From contig CM076943.1 of NCBI GenBank assembly GCA_039566865.1, positions 21,937,163-22,001,162 on the forward strand: 64,000 nt of DNA, given 5' to 3'. Below, in pieces: positions 1 through 13,700 of the stretch. Within the stretch, counting starts at the first letter, position 1; every line of letters begins with the position of its first letter. Source of the DNA: Aurelia coerulea. Taxonomy: Eukaryota > Cnidaria > Scyphozoa > Semaeostomeae > Ulmaridae. The notes under the pieces were generated by a model, which worked only from the letters and a program-made list of their open reading frames with translations, ran no database searches and was not told the DNA's origin. Both the position numbers and the translations under genes were made by a program.

Positions 1-964
1 ATCGCCGCTTTCTGACCCCTTGAGACAAGATCAGTTGTTTCAGATGAATTTCCAGTACCCTTGCGAAAAGTGAAATGGATGCTAAATTATTGCAGTTATT
101 AAACGATATTTTGATAAATCGGTTGCAAAGATATCCGTCCAGAGTTGTTGACATGTTTAGGCAAATATCTTATTTGGAGCCAGCCGGAGCTACGAGCGTT
201 TACCGGCCAAGAAAAGTTGACCTTACTTCAAAACTTCATATAAATTGCTAGATAGGAGATATAGCGATGAAAAATTTCACAGAATACGCATATGTCCCTT
301 GACAGTAACCTACATGCATTTGCTTTCCTTAGATCTTAAAATATTGAGTAATCTCAAATCTCAAGGCATAGTAAGGATTTGAGCCTTATTTTATGTCTAA
401 GCAAAAATCTAACAACATATTTTTTTCTAATATGGTGCAAAGAGTTTGATCACGGAGAAGGTACAAAAGGCTCAATGATAACAATTTGTAATTTTTTGCA
501 GTGGATCTAATGCTAAAGTTGTCACAAGTTTGCAACACCTTTTCACGGAACACTAATTAGCACCTGATGCACATGCATCTACATATGCTATTATACATTA
601 GCATCATGTCATATAATATGTCGAGCCTCTCAAAAGGATTTGATATAACAGTGTTGCACCTTCTAGAAATGACTAGGATACTGAAGAGCTAAAATAGCCT
701 GCAGCTCAGCAACTTGGCATTTCTCATCCATCATCTATGAAAACAAACAGCACCCCAATTGTTGGACCACAATCACTTTGCAAAATAATCGGTTGGATCT
801 TGAAAGTACCCCAATCGTCTCTAGTAATCACAAATGCAATTTTCGAACAGACATAAAGAGTTTAACCCTTCGCAGCTTGAACATAAAATTTGTGGCTCAT
901 TAAAGATGTTGGTAGTCAAATGCTTCTTAGCTTTGATAATGCCAGACAGATATAAATGCATTTT
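1..964. other. No gene recognised
   Basis: AT-rich sequence without a supported exon, RNA gene or clear repeat end. The missing first exon of the receptor gene was looked for here and not found. Confidence 0.5.
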
Positions 965-1333
965 TTCATAAGAAACCGCTTATAATACGGTAGACTCAAT
1001 TTTTCGAAAGTTAGGAAACAACTCTACCTGAATTTATTGCAGTTTTAATTTTCCCATCGCACTCAAACATGGTTTAACGCTGCATAGTTATAGCAACTGT
1101 TTGGACATTAGTTTGAGTGCGAATTATATCATTTAGTTGTTTTAGGATCTTACTAAGTAATATGGGAATAATGGCAAGCAGAACCAATTTAAATTATATA
1201 AATAATTTGGGAACCTTTGAGACAAAACAAAGTTTCCGGCATTAGAAATATACGAAACACTTAAGAAACTTAAAAATCTAAGAAATTGTCTACCGGCCCC
1301 GGACCTTAGTTTCTTATAAAAAATACATGTATT
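965..1333. repeat. Diverged AAGAAACT-family MITE
   Basis: The left end has cataagaaac, the right end agtttcttataaaaaatac; in between are several taagaaact-like words. It matches the pattern of clearer copies at 23272 and 27419 but the ends are decayed. Confidence 0.45.
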
Positions 1334-1382
1334 CGAAATCCTTTGTCACGGAAACTGAAACATGGATTTCGCGTCTGCTGAC

Positions 1383-1925
1383 ATCTAATTAGACATTGGA
1401 AGCGAGTTATTTCGATTCTGTGATCTAATATGATTTGGGAATCGACATGTTTCGCTTATTTTCGTTTTCCATACAATAATGTATTGTAAGCATGGAAGCG
1501 AGTTGTTTCGCGTCTGACATCTAATTGGACATTGGAAGCGAGTTGTTTCGATTCTGTGATCCAATGTGATTTTGGAATCGAAATCGCTTATTTTCGTTTT
1601 CAATACCATAATGTATTGTAAGCATGTAAGCGAGTTGTTTCGCGTCTGACATCTAATTAGAATGGAAGCGAGTTGTTACGATTCCGTGATCTAATGTGAT
1701 TTAGGAATCGAAATGTTTCGCTTATTTTCGCCCTGCATCTATAATGTATTGTAAGCATGGAAGCGAGTTGTTTCGCGTCTGACATCTAATTAGACATTGG
1801 AAGCGAGTTGTTTCGATTCTGTGATCCAATGTGATTTTGGAATCGAATTGTTTCGCTTCCCATTGCCAATTAGACATTGGAATCCGATTCTTTCGCGTAC
1901 TTTCGCGCAATAAATAGAGGAATTA
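1383..1925. repeat. ~132-bp tandem satellite, about four units
   Basis: Words such as ggaagcgagttgtttcgcg, gacatctaattaga and ttcgcttattttcg recur with a period near 132 (the catggaagcgag word at about 1489, 1621 and 1754). Later units are shorter and diverged. Minus-strand open frames over it are by-products of the repeat. Confidence 0.85.
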
Positions 1926-1994
1926 ACTCGCTTCTAAAATCACATTCTATTTGGATGAATTCATTCGCATATTATGCCATATGTTATTTTCCCC

Positions 1995-2095
1995 AGGAGC
2001 GCTGGATAATATGTATCTGCGGAGGAAATTTTTTATAGTACTGCGGAGGAGATATTGAAAGAATGAAAATAAGATACATATTATCCAGCGCTCCT
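1995..2095. mobile_element. 101-bp palindromic MITE
   Basis: The 24-bp arms beginning AGGAGCGCTGGATAAT are perfect inverted repeats around a ~53-bp centre that contains a duplicated tgcggagga. Confidence 0.7.
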
Positions 2096-2224
2096 CCATA
2101 GAAGCACACCAGCAGTGTCTAACTACCCATGATTACACAGTGCACTAATTAATGCGAATTGAAAAATTAGTTGTTAATTAAAACCACATTTTACTGGCGT
2201 TAATTATAGCACACTTTAGAGATT

Positions 2225-2294
2225 AACTTTGCCATTTTGCATTAATCATTGATCGCTTAAACTTTGCCATTTTGCATTAATCATTGATCGCTTA
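2225..2294. repeat. 35-bp tandem duplication
   Basis: Two adjacent copies of a 35-bp unit starting AACTTTGCCATTTTGC, essentially identical, so recent. Confidence 0.9.
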
Positions 2295-2313
2295 AATGTC
2301 CACTATGTTAAAA

Positions 2314-3193
2314 TAAGGCCATATAAAATAAATTAATAGATTCTCATCACCGCCCGCATGGAAAATTACTTCTGCGTCAAAATTTTTTATATTTTGTTTG
2401 TAAAATATAAAAGTCCCGCCCGCTCGTCATTTACAATATTTGCGATGTTTTTATATTTTATATAACGTCAAAACATATAGTTCTATTGTTTTTTATTTAT
2501 TTGGAATTATTTGCTCCTTATGATACATACTTTTATCTTGCGAAAGATAGAATTTACCATAAAACTACAAAAAATGTCAATCTGAAACAATGTTTTCACT
2601 GAATTGGCACAGTTTTGATCAATTACAAAGTTGTTATGGTTCAAGAACATTCAGACGGGAGGCTGATCTACGGATCCAAATCCAAAATGCACCGCTACAA
2701 TTCGAATGGGGTCCACACAAAATGTATTCATTTAGGAGCATGCCATGGACAAGCACTTAACCAAGACAGGTCGCTTGAGTTTGGGCCAAATTTCACAGCA
2801 ATTTAATTGGGTTCCTGTGGGAGGGCTGTGGGAAATTTGCAAGAAATCACTTGACAAGAAATGACTTTAATTTTGAAAAAGTAAAAATTTCGTTGAAGAA
2901 ACTGTGAGAAATTCCCTTTAGATTGTTGTTTGTAAACAGCTCCAACAAACATCAATAATCTTAAGTTGTTTGTCGCTGCTCCTTGTTCTTCCACGGACGG
3001 CCTACAGGGTAGAATTTATCTGTGCCAAAGACTATGTAAACAAAGAATTCAACGGAATAATGTGCTTCCCTCGCTGATTTGGCTAGATTTGCCAAAAAAA
3101 TTTATATATAAATTATAAAATATAAACCTCCCGCCTCGCGAGAGTTTCCAAAACTTTGTGATGAGAATCTATTAATTTATTTTATGTGGCCTA
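2314..3193. mobile_element. ~880-bp element with ~35-bp terminal inverted repeats
   Basis: Left end aaggccatataaaataaatt through attctcatcac; the right end is its complement gtgatgagaatc through tatgtggcct. Subterminal TATAAA-plus-CCCGCC words occur on both sides. No transposase is visible. Confidence 0.7.
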
Positions 3194-3456
3194 ATACGAG
3201 TGTGCTAATTTGGTGTAATAAGGTAATAGAGCTTCAAGAGTAAATGTACTAGCAGAATGGGCCATTTTGGACACTATTGGTGTCTGATTTTAGCCTATCT
3301 AGTATGGATTGTGTGCTCACTATATGAAAAAGGAAAAGGAATGAAATGATGAGAGTTAAATGAAGAGGTTTTATTTTATTCCAGGTCAAAATCATTGAAA
3401 GGAGAAGTATTGGTAAGTTTCCTATACTGTATAGAGTAGCTGTAACCTGTCTTCTA

Positions 3457-3882
3457 CCCCGTTTACACGGAGCAAAAATACGGGATCGCGATCCAGATCG
3501 CAATCTTGATCCTGATAAAATGTCCCGTGTAAACACTTTATCGCGATCGCGATCCCCTAAAATTGGATCCCACTTCAGAGGTGAATCGCGATACGGATCG
3601 CAATCCCGATCCTGAAAAAGTGTGCCATGCAAACACTTCTTGGGATCGCGATCCCGTTCGAAATCCTATAAGCATGCGCAATAGATACAACCGCCATTTT
3701 GTTTATTGTTGTTGTAGTGTTTCTAGGCTCCGTAACTATGCGCAATACGCATGTGCGAATGGATTGCGATCCTGATCCGTTTTCGTTTGAAGCCCGTGTA
3801 AACGCAACTTGAACGCGATTTCGATCCTTGTGGATCACGATCTGGATCGCGATCCCGTATCTTTTGCTCCGTGTAAACGGGG
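3457..3882. mobile_element. GATC-rich MITE with 45-bp TIRs and TA duplication
   Basis: Ends CCCCGTTTACACGGAGCAAA are inverted almost perfectly over ~45 bp and flanked by TA. The interior is filled with forms of the palindromic word GATCGCGATC. Open frames over it on both strands result from the repeat. Confidence 0.88.
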
Positions 3883-3884
3883 TA

Positions 3885-4691
3885 TTTGTGGTGCAAATCA
3901 TGGAGGAATGATAGGTTACATCAAGTGGACAAATTTTCAGCAGATGAGATTTCGGACAATAAACTTGGGTGGAAATATTTTTGACACATTTATGGTTTTC
4001 AGACAAATCAGGATTTAAATTTACTGAAGTTAAACACCTTGCAAAGTTTGGAGTAGAGCCTTATCATGTTTCAAAGTTCTCATCTCATATCAAACTTTTA
4101 AAGAAGAATATCAAAGGTCACCAATGTACTTGTCTATATTTTGTGTTCATCATTTTTTTATACATGCTTATATAGGCCCTTAAATTGGAGGTGGTGTCAT
4201 AGGCACTTTAAATTTGCTTTTCTCTCTGTCTGCCAAATACTCAATTGGTTGGTGAAAATTTGATTTGGAGCAAAGGACTGAAATAGTTTCTTAAGAATAA
4301 AACTCTACCATTGCCAATGATTGACCACAGTTATTTAAACAAACTTCAAATGTTTGCTATAACATTATTTATGTTAATCCTTTGTGTATTGAGTGCATAA
4401 TTCATAATAATGTAATGGGAAACAAACCACAAAATCTCTTCAACAGGAAATCAAGGGCACTTGAAAAGACATTTAGTTATCAAATTGTTCTCCTAATGTA
4501 AACAGCATTTTCCTAACTGGGATGGGAAGGCCTTGCTTTAAATTGCTAATGATTCACCATTATGACTATGGATTCACTGAAAAATAAAGTAAAATTCCTT
4601 AAAACTCTCAGAAATTGTAGGTATTTAAAAATCCAAAAATTGATGGGCTAAGAAATTTTATCGTCCTATTAAACTCCATTTCTGTAAACAG
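3885..4691. other. No supported gene or repeat
   Basis: AT-rich sequence. It holds a short frame at 4350-4400 that resembles a signal peptide but ends at a stop without a usable donor (see rejected items). Confidence 0.45.
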
Positions 4692-4717
4692 GACAGAGGT
4701 TGGTGTTTGCAAAAATG
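4692..4717 (+). CDS. Candidate microexon of the IL-17R-like gene
   Basis: A 26-nt segment flanked by aacag and gtaagc. In the only phase that joins the next exon it reads TEVGVCKN. It enters with one base and leaves with one base of a split codon. It adds a cysteine just before the HCKK exon. So short an exon could be chance, so it is tentative. Confidence 0.4.
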
Positions 4718-7700
4718 GTAAGCGTTGTAATCTCAGGCTGGACTTGTGAATCCGGAGAGATCAAACAGATGTAATCTGACCTTCAAGGGAACAATGTGAC
4801 CCAAAATCTGCTATGTACAAATCAGTTTCTCCTATAAGTTTAATAAGAAGAAATGGAATGCTATATTGCTATATGCTGTATGATGACCTTTATTTTAATG
4901 AATCACAAATGGAAACTATTTCCACCAAGAGTGTGTTAGTCTGATTTACCAAAAGAGTTTTTGTTTTAGATCATTGTAAAAAGCTGATAAGAGATTATGG
5001 GAGAAAGCATGGTGAGTATATATAAGAGTATGGAAAATCATTGTTTTTGATGCATTGCATTATTGTCCTTTAGAAATTGATTGCTGATCATATTGCTTTC
5101 CTTCTTGCAAACTGAGTAGTGTTACTCACATTAGAATTTTTGCAGTTCTATTTTTCGCTGCTGTCTTAATTTCACTGGTCTTGAATTTGCTCCCTGTACG
5201 AAAATGCAAGACCATGTAATAGCCATGTACAAGCCTTGTAGTTATGGCCTTGTAACCTTGTTATAGCCTGGAATAGCCTTGCTGTAACCTTGTAAATGGC
5301 TTGAAAAATTCTAATTAGCCTTGTAGAAGCCTTGCGGAAACCTTGTGCTAGACTGGTTGCAGCTTGGAATCTTACTGATAGCCTTGTAATTTTCTTCCAA
5401 GGTCATAACAAGGTCATAATTCCCTCTACAAGGCTAAAATCGGCCTGTACAAGGCCAAGTTTAGCCTTGTATTTTTGTACAGGTCACTGAAATTGTTATA
5501 TATTCGTTTACTGTCACTTAGAATTCATGTACCAAGGAAAGAAAGGGGTCACAAGAAAATAGTGAGATATACTTTTTGACAATCCCCTTTGCCCCAGTGT
5601 GTTTGAGATACCTGTTCCAATTGCACTCTTTGACTTTTTTGAGGAGCAGCAATGTTTTCAGTAATTTTGAGCAGTTTCTCAATGAGTTCAATGTCATACT
5701 AGATAAAATTCCAATAGAAGTTTTGAAAAAAGGGTCACAAGGATTGAATGAAGATCACATGATCTTTTTAATGAATGTCCCATGCTATCTTTATTGAATA
5801 GGAGAATGACACCTCTCCCAGTTTTGCATACCCATTGATTGGACAATTTTTGCATAGCTGCACAGGCTAGAATATGATTCTCAGTGACTACCTGTACGAA
5901 AATACAAGCTTGTGGAAACCTTGTGTTAGACTGGTTGCAGCTCGGAATCTTACTCATGATAGCCTTGTAATCTTCTTCCAAGGTTAGTACAAGGTCATAA
6001 CAAGGTCATAATCCCCTCTACAAGGCTAAAACTTGGCCTGTACAAGGCCAAGTTTAGCCTTGTATTTTTGTACAGGTATCTTTTGCTCAGCTTAATTTTG
6101 CACACCTACTGTAAGGTGTGTGTGGAAAGTGGTGCTGTGGGAATTTTATACAACAAAGGACATATTTTTGCTTTGCATCACAGTTCATCTTTTCTTTAAA
6201 AAGCTATCAAAATTCATCAAAAGAATGAGGCAAAATTTAATCTTATGAAGCATTTGGTTTTTTCTCGTTTCTATTCTTACATCTTCATTTTTCAGTTGGT
6301 AACTGTGTCGCCCTTGGAAACTTCAGCCCATTTTGTGACAGAGCCACATGTCCTGGTAAACCAAGCCCTGCAGCTGGAATACTTCCTGTCAAAAAGAAAC
6401 TGAATACAACTACCAATCTTGTTGACATTGAAGTCAAATGGAATGTGCCAGATTTTGGTAAGCCAAATCTTTTTCAGGAAAATATTCTTAAAGTTACATG
6501 ATGGATGTAAGAAGGGTTTAAGCCTCTGCTATCTTTACTGTTTTGAAATTGAAGATACTTGCCTATTGTCAAAAAGGAGACAATATGCATGCACGCGATA
6601 TTTCTTTAGCTTGTTTTAGCCTAGTTCTCATCTGGCACTGAAGCCACGAGGGTTGTCAGATTAACAACTTGAACCATCCCTAAACATTGAATGTGAACGG
6701 AAAAAGTCAGTTGTTGTAGATGTTAGGGTGGTTGAGGAGTTTATTTTCACTGTTCAATTGGTCTTTTGGGTCAGTGTGGTAACTAAATAAGGAGAGCCAA
6801 GAGAAACGCGTGTTTGGGGCAAAATTGTTCATCACAAGAAAACAACATGTTACACTAACAATACAATACACGAAACCGATACACTACTTATATATAGAAA
6901 TAAGATTTATTTAGGTAGCATGTAATTCTACATTATGTAAATATTCCTCCCTTGCTTCTTGCAAATACGACATTGAGTTGGGTGGGAGGGCGGTTAGCGA
7001 TATTCAGCAATATTTAGGCATAGCTGGCACTAGCAAATGGCATCAGACCTCCAGAATGAGAAAGTACTAATGGGTAGCATATAAGTATGAATCTGTACTA
7101 CCCAAATATGGCCAAAAGGAATTAGGAGTCTAGGAAGCCATTGGCTGAAGGTTGCATCAGCTCGAATCTGATGCAAGAACTACTGCTGATGATTCATGCC
7201 TAGGAGGGCTGATGCAATCTGACTAGGCCTAAGCCTTGCAATGAACAACTTAGGCCCAACCAAGACTCCCCAAATTTAGACTAACATTGTAGTTACAATG
7301 TTTCCCTTTTTCCAACAACTCCCAATAACTTGAACAAATGAGAACCAGACTTTAAAATCTACTCCACTCATCTCAATCTGAGTATCTTTGACATAAGTGA
7401 ATGGGAACTTAGCATGTGAATAGGAAAAAGGTTAGTCTCTCAATTTTATCCTAATCCTGTGTGAACTGATTGTATATTGGGTGAGTCAAAAAGCAGTATC
7501 TGTTTGAAAGACAAACTGCTCCCTGGATGTCAAGACAATAAGAATTGGCAAAAGTACATTGACACTTGGTAGTGTTACTTGTTCAAATGCATTTTGAGAC
7601 TTACTTGACTGAAATCAGCCTCTCTGTTCTGAAATTTGGAGGGATTTTCTCAAGAAAGCTCCAGGGGTGGAAAAAATTTGCGAAGCCGTGAAGTAGCTTC

Positions 7701-10700
7701 GCAGGAAGCTTGTTTGTCTGGAAGGAAGAATAAGAGAGGGAGGAAAGATAGAAAGTGGAATAGAGAGAAAGAAAGGGAAAGCTCTTTCAGGAAACCTAGC
7801 AATATTCTTGTTTTCTAGCAGTGCTTGAACCCATGTGAGCATTTGTTATCATCTTAGCAGGACTGAATTGGATTAAATTGCTTGGACTAATTTTGTTGTG
7901 CTCCTAGAGATAACACTTTTAATCTGCCCAAGCCCAAAGGAATAACATGTGGTAAAGCAGGTACAAGGGATTGCTACATAAGGCAGAAATGTTGGGGAAA
8001 CTTGATCATGATCCCATTTGCAAAAAGGGTTCTTGGTCGGGGCATTCTTGAGAGAGAAAGTCCTTTATGATTTCCAGAATGGAGTGGCTAATCTCAGTTA
8101 GGTAATTTTTAAAAATGTATTTGAGCATGTCCACTAATAACTGGTATATTTCCAATCTTGCTGACATGTATGCAGGGAGAAGGATCTATCAAATAGCGAT
8201 TATTTTGTAAATTTGTAGCCAGAAACACCTCAACGCAACAAAAAACAGCACAGAAAATGTGTGCGAATTTATTCTTTACCAATATTTTGTCCTGCCATAC
8301 ATGACTTCTTCAGGGCTGTGATAACAGCCAGTGATTACAGCCCTGAAGAAGTCCTGTATGGCAGGACATAATGTTGGCAAAGAATAAATTCACACACATT
8401 TGCTGTTGTTTTTTCGTGGCGTTGCAATGTTTCTGCCTACAAGTTTATTCAGTCATTTATCACCGCAAGCATCTTCGGATCCGACGATTGACGCTGGTAT
8501 CGTGGCCTTTCCTTTTTCGGATTATTTTGTCTGTACCTAGTTAAATCATTTTGTGATGTTCTTGTGGGAAAAATTGGGCAAAAGTACCAAGTAAGTTGTT
8601 GTGGTTTACATTAGTCTCCACAGTACATAGATTGATCTGATGCTGTTCCACATCCTGTCGACCAATCAAGTTTTAGTGCCTATACTGAAACAAGATTCCT
8701 CCTTTTCAGGCACAGAAAGTCTCTGTGGATTCCAGGTATTAATTGCATCACTGAAATCTAGCATGGGAAGTGTCTGTAAACAGATCAACTCAAAGGTAAT
8801 GCAGTTGTATTCATGCAAAAGTGACATTATACCGCAATAATTTATCTCAAAATTTTCTGCAAGAAGTGTGCTACCTCACTTGCAGTCTCCTAGCACCACT
8901 GCAGGGAGAAAGACTACTATAGCTTGCAACTTGATCAGAATGAAAAACTATGCCCCATCCGCACGAGAACACGATTTTACTGTCCATATCGTTCTGTTCC
9001 AAAAAGTTGAACAATAAAAAGTGATATTAAAGGTGGAACTATACGCAATCATTCAGTTCCGTGCCGTTCTGTTCCGTTCCATGCCGTGCCGTTCCATGCC
9101 GTGCCGTGCCGTGCCGTGCCGTGCCGTGCCGTGCCGTGCCGTGCCGTGCCGTGCCGTGCCGTGCCGTGCCGTGCCGTGCCGTTCATGTGTGAATAGGCAG
9201 GAACAGGCAATGAAGTGCACAACTGGTCTGAAAAACGGAACAATGAGACTTTGAGAATGGTAGAACTTTGAGAGTTTTAGAACTTTGTTTGTTAGAGTTT
9301 TGCAACTTTCAGAGAATGAGATATTGCCCCTAGCGCATGTGTGGGTGTTTTTGCTGGAAGAACAAAGCGAACTGAAACAACCATTGCAAAACTGAATGAC
9401 TGCATTCTATTGTGAACAGAAGCAAAAACTGATACACAGTCGTTTCATTCCTGTTTGAGCAGTCTACTTTTGGATTCCAGAAACTGGAACAAAGATGGAA
9501 CGGAATAATTGCGTTCCTCTGTGAATTAGGCATATGTTGTCATAAAGAATAACCGAATTACAGTTCTATTTGATAGCTTTGTGCTCTAATGTTATTTTGT
9601 ATGTATCTGAATCACATCACACTTGGTCACATTGCATCGCCCTGAACAGTATTTTGAAGTATTCTGGTAGTAAAACGAGAAACTTGCTTGAAATATTGAG
9701 CCATCTCCGAGTTGCTAATTTAAAAACGCAGCTACTGTAGGTGGGCTGTAGGTATACCTCCATGTTTACGGCCTCCTGAAAAGCAGTTGTTTAGGAGTAG
9801 TAGTAGTAGTAGTAGTAATTTATTTTAAGTGGGCTGATATTTCTAGCTATTTAAAGCTAATTTAGGCCCACTATGCATGCCGCATCCAGGCATGGGACCC
9901 CTAGTTTAACGTCCCTTCCGAAGGTCGGCGCGAGGTGAGTTGCGAGGTCAGGCCCGGTCAGGCCTCAGAGGTCACCCATCCGGAGTTTGACCTCACTCGA
10001 CCGAGCTTAACTTCAGTCACCTGACGGAAACTGTTTAAGCCACTCGGCCACTCACCCGCTAGGACTGACGGTGCTACCGTGCCTAAAAAAGTAAAAATAG
10101 AAAAAAAGATAGAAAAAAATGTTTTCGTCTTTATTGTACCTATACCTTCTTAAATTATTATTCAATGCTCTTGTCGTTCTTTCAGACCCAGTTATCATAC
10201 AAGAAACACGGATTGCTCTTTGGAGGACGTTACAATATTACGGTTGTCAGCTTGCCTTCATATAAAGTCATGGATAAGAGTAGTACTTACGTGGAAATTG
10301 ATATTCCAGGTAGCAAAATATCTTATTGCAAGATACTTTTCCTGCAGAAATTAAATATCTTATAACAAACTGCTACTGTTATCAGTGTCTAATTACTATT
10401 TTCAAGATGAAAAGATAAGATATTGCCCATCACTGTTTATGTCCATGATTGCCTCATTTTTCAAAGCTGTCTTTGCATATGGTATTACACAGTTGCAATA
10501 TTAATAGCCTTGGAAGATGTGAGAAATTGTGGGGAAGAAGACGTTTTTGGTTTCCTTTTACTCCTGCACAATGCAGACGATTTCAGTCCTTTATAAAAGG
10601 CTTTATGACCCCTGGGATCTCTCATTTTTATTACAGTTAGAAAGAATGGCAATATTTTGTCATGTTTTTCTCCAATTTGTATTTAAAGATTGAAAATTCA

Positions 10701-13700
10701 AATCTGTTAATTTTTTGCTGTGCGAATGGTTGAATAAAATGTGTTACTAATAGTGAGGTTTTTGCTCCTACATCCTCCTTATCTAGCATCCTACATCCCC
10801 CTTGTCATTTTTTGAGCAATTTCGTTTGAGCAACTTTAATGGGACATCGAGAGTTTCTTTCTTTCATAGGATGTGAGATTGAGAAATTCCTCCTGTTGCT
10901 TACCGTGCAATTGTACAGAGATAAACAACTTAATTAAGTAAACTAGCTGTTAATATAGTTAAGTGACTGCAGCTTCAAGCAAGATTAAAAATTCTGCCTT
11001 AGAGCTTGATGTAAAACCATGTGAAACAGGCCCTATACCAGCCTGAATTCTTAGGGGAGCAAAGAACTAAAATTTTCCGACAGTCTAAAATGAACAACAA
11101 CAACAGCACTTTACCAAGACTCTTTGAGCAAAGCCCGTTATCAAGCAATGACTTTTGGCTTGATAACGGGCTAGCTATGCTTGGATTGTCGTGCTTAATA
11201 GACCTTTTAGCTATTGTTCTGCAAAAGAGTCCGGATCGAGCGATATTTTTATACATTTTTATACGACAGGTTTGATGTAATGGCGCTTGAGCTTCAATCG
11301 CTTTTGTGTGCATTCGAAAATTCTACGTAATATCTGAAAATATCGTTCAATCCAAACTCTTTTGTAGAATAGCTTAAAGGTCTATTCAGTTCATATCAAA
11401 ATGCTTACACCGTTCATTTGTTTGGCTATCTCTGTGAGATTGAGACTTTTCGACAAGTAGACTAAGGGCCTGTTTATATGAGCCCGCTAAACTGGCTGGC
11501 CTGTTAAGCGAGATCTCACTGCCTCCCGGGGGGGGGGGGGGGTACTCCCATTGTGGCCTGACAGGGGAGTCCAGTCAGGGTTAAAGAGGGCCAATGCAAA
11601 CATTTTGAAAAATACCCTCAAATGGTAGTATCTTTTTACAGAACCCCCCAAATCGTAGTCCATGGAGCTAAAATAGAGCCATTTGAGAGCATCTGGGAGC
11701 AAACATTTTCTGCAGTTTTTCAAAATTTTCGATTGTAAAACTGATTGAAAACTTCAAAATTCAATAATAATTATTGCTGTAACGACTATATTGCCATGCG
11801 GAGGAGCTAACTGAGTTGAAATGTTATAACTGGCCAGGAATCTTGGAATACCCCCCAATTGGTAGCAGGAGTTTGACAAATAGGGCCGTTTGGTAGCCAT
11901 TTCTTAAGACCCTCAAACGGACTGGACCCCCCTGTTAGGCCATAATGGGAGTACCCCCCCCCGGGCACTGCCTATTGAAATCTATAGAAAAATTTGATTT
12001 TGTTTATATGGATAAGTGAGCGAGCCCGGTAAGCGGGATCTCACTGGAGCACTACTGCGATCTCGGTAGGCGCGGGATGAAAATTTCCCATATAAACATT
12101 CCAGCCCAGTTACTGAGACGAAAACGTCTTTACTGCTCATGCGCTTCTGATTTAGACGATGGGCCAGCGTCAGTTTTAGGCACGTGTCCAATTTCTGTTT
12201 CGGTAGGCGGGCTGGGATTTCCCCATAAACACACGAGTAAAAGCAGCTTGTTTACCGAGCTAACCCGTTTAGTGGGCTCATATAAACAGGCCCTAAAGCT
12301 GACACATCACCTTTGAATCAAAGTTATGATTTTCAAAATCTTACCGTTTCATGATCTACCTTTTATTTTTCTTAGACTCGGAAATGATTTTCATTATTTT
12401 CCTTTCAGATAAGTGTGAAATGTACAGGCAGTCAAATGAACGTGCACCATGGGATTGCAGTAAGATATTCTAATTTGGATTTTACGGAATGCCTTGTGTA
12501 TGATGCATCACCATCCATTTTAAAACGATTGTTAGGGCATACAAAACTTGAAACGATTAGCTAGGAACCAATTTTTTCAGAAGGAGGGAAACTCAATAAG
12601 CTTGATCAAGTTGGCAAACAAGTGTATTTTCTGAAACAAGTGCTCAGCAAGATATTTCTTGTCAATGTATCCGGTTTTATGAAATGTGCAGAATCCAGAA
12701 AAAGTCACTGCTTCTTGGCATTATGCCGAAGGAAGGTTTTCCTTGTAAATGTCAAAATAGAGGAAGGTTTAGTAATTTTTTTAAACGAAACGTAGGAAAA
12801 TCTTGGGTTATCTGGACAGTAGCAACTGGTTTTCTAAATTATAGGGTTATAAACAACGCGATAATATGAAAATGTATGGTTATTTTGACTTGATAAGATT
12901 AGAAAAGTTTGACTAATGAAATCAGCATCCTTATAGACTTGCCCCAAGTCTATTTCGTCAACTGTAATAAGTCTATCTGAAAGTATACTACGAAATATAA
13001 AGAGATTTGCTATCTCATTAATTAATTATTCATGAGGTCCGGAGATATACAAGTCTATTTTGCTTTTCACGGTCCCTTCAATTATTTTGACGAAACTTGT
13101 TTTAACGAAATAGACTTGGGGCAAATCTAGACCTTTTTTTGGACTCTGGAAAAATGGTTTCAAGATTTGATATTTTTACTGTCTCCAAAGAAAAGTATCG
13201 ACGTGGCGCAAAGGAAATTTTTGTCTTCAAAATCTCCCACGCGGATGCAAGGCCACAACATGTACTTCTTAACGCTTAGGGTTAAGGATTAGGCTAATGG
13301 AATAAACCTTTTAGCTATTCTAAAAAAGAATCTGAATCGAATAATATTTGTAAACATTTTGTAGAATTTTTGAATGTGAACAAATGTGGTGGAAGCCCCA
13401 ATGCCACTCAATGGGACATTTCGTTTAAAAATGTATAAAAGTATTGCTCGATCCAGACTCTTTTGCAGAATAGCTAAAATGACTAATTATAACGCCAAAG
13501 ATTTACAAACAAGGAGGTGCACCACAGGCATACATTTTTGGAAACTTCTCCTAAACTACTTCTTTCAATCTTCACCTACAAGTGATTCTGTGGAAAGCCT
13601 ACATGTAGAGAGCTTTCACTTTTGATATAAGGGATTGGTTGAAATTTTCACTGAAAAATTAGTAAGCTTACCAGTCCTTCTTTATAAACTAGCAACGACA

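Noticed and set aside
3249..4018. Arg/Asp-rich open frames
   Set aside because: They lie over the GATC-rich MITE and mirror its palindromic words.
4350..4400. Signal-peptide-like frame MFAITLFMLILCVLSA just upstream of the receptor exons
   Set aside because: It ends at TAA and none of the nearby GT dinucleotides gives a donor in the phase required by the 4692 exon.
9021..9254. Open frames on both strands over the GTGCC array
   Set aside because: Pentanucleotide repeats without stops; no composition of a real protein.
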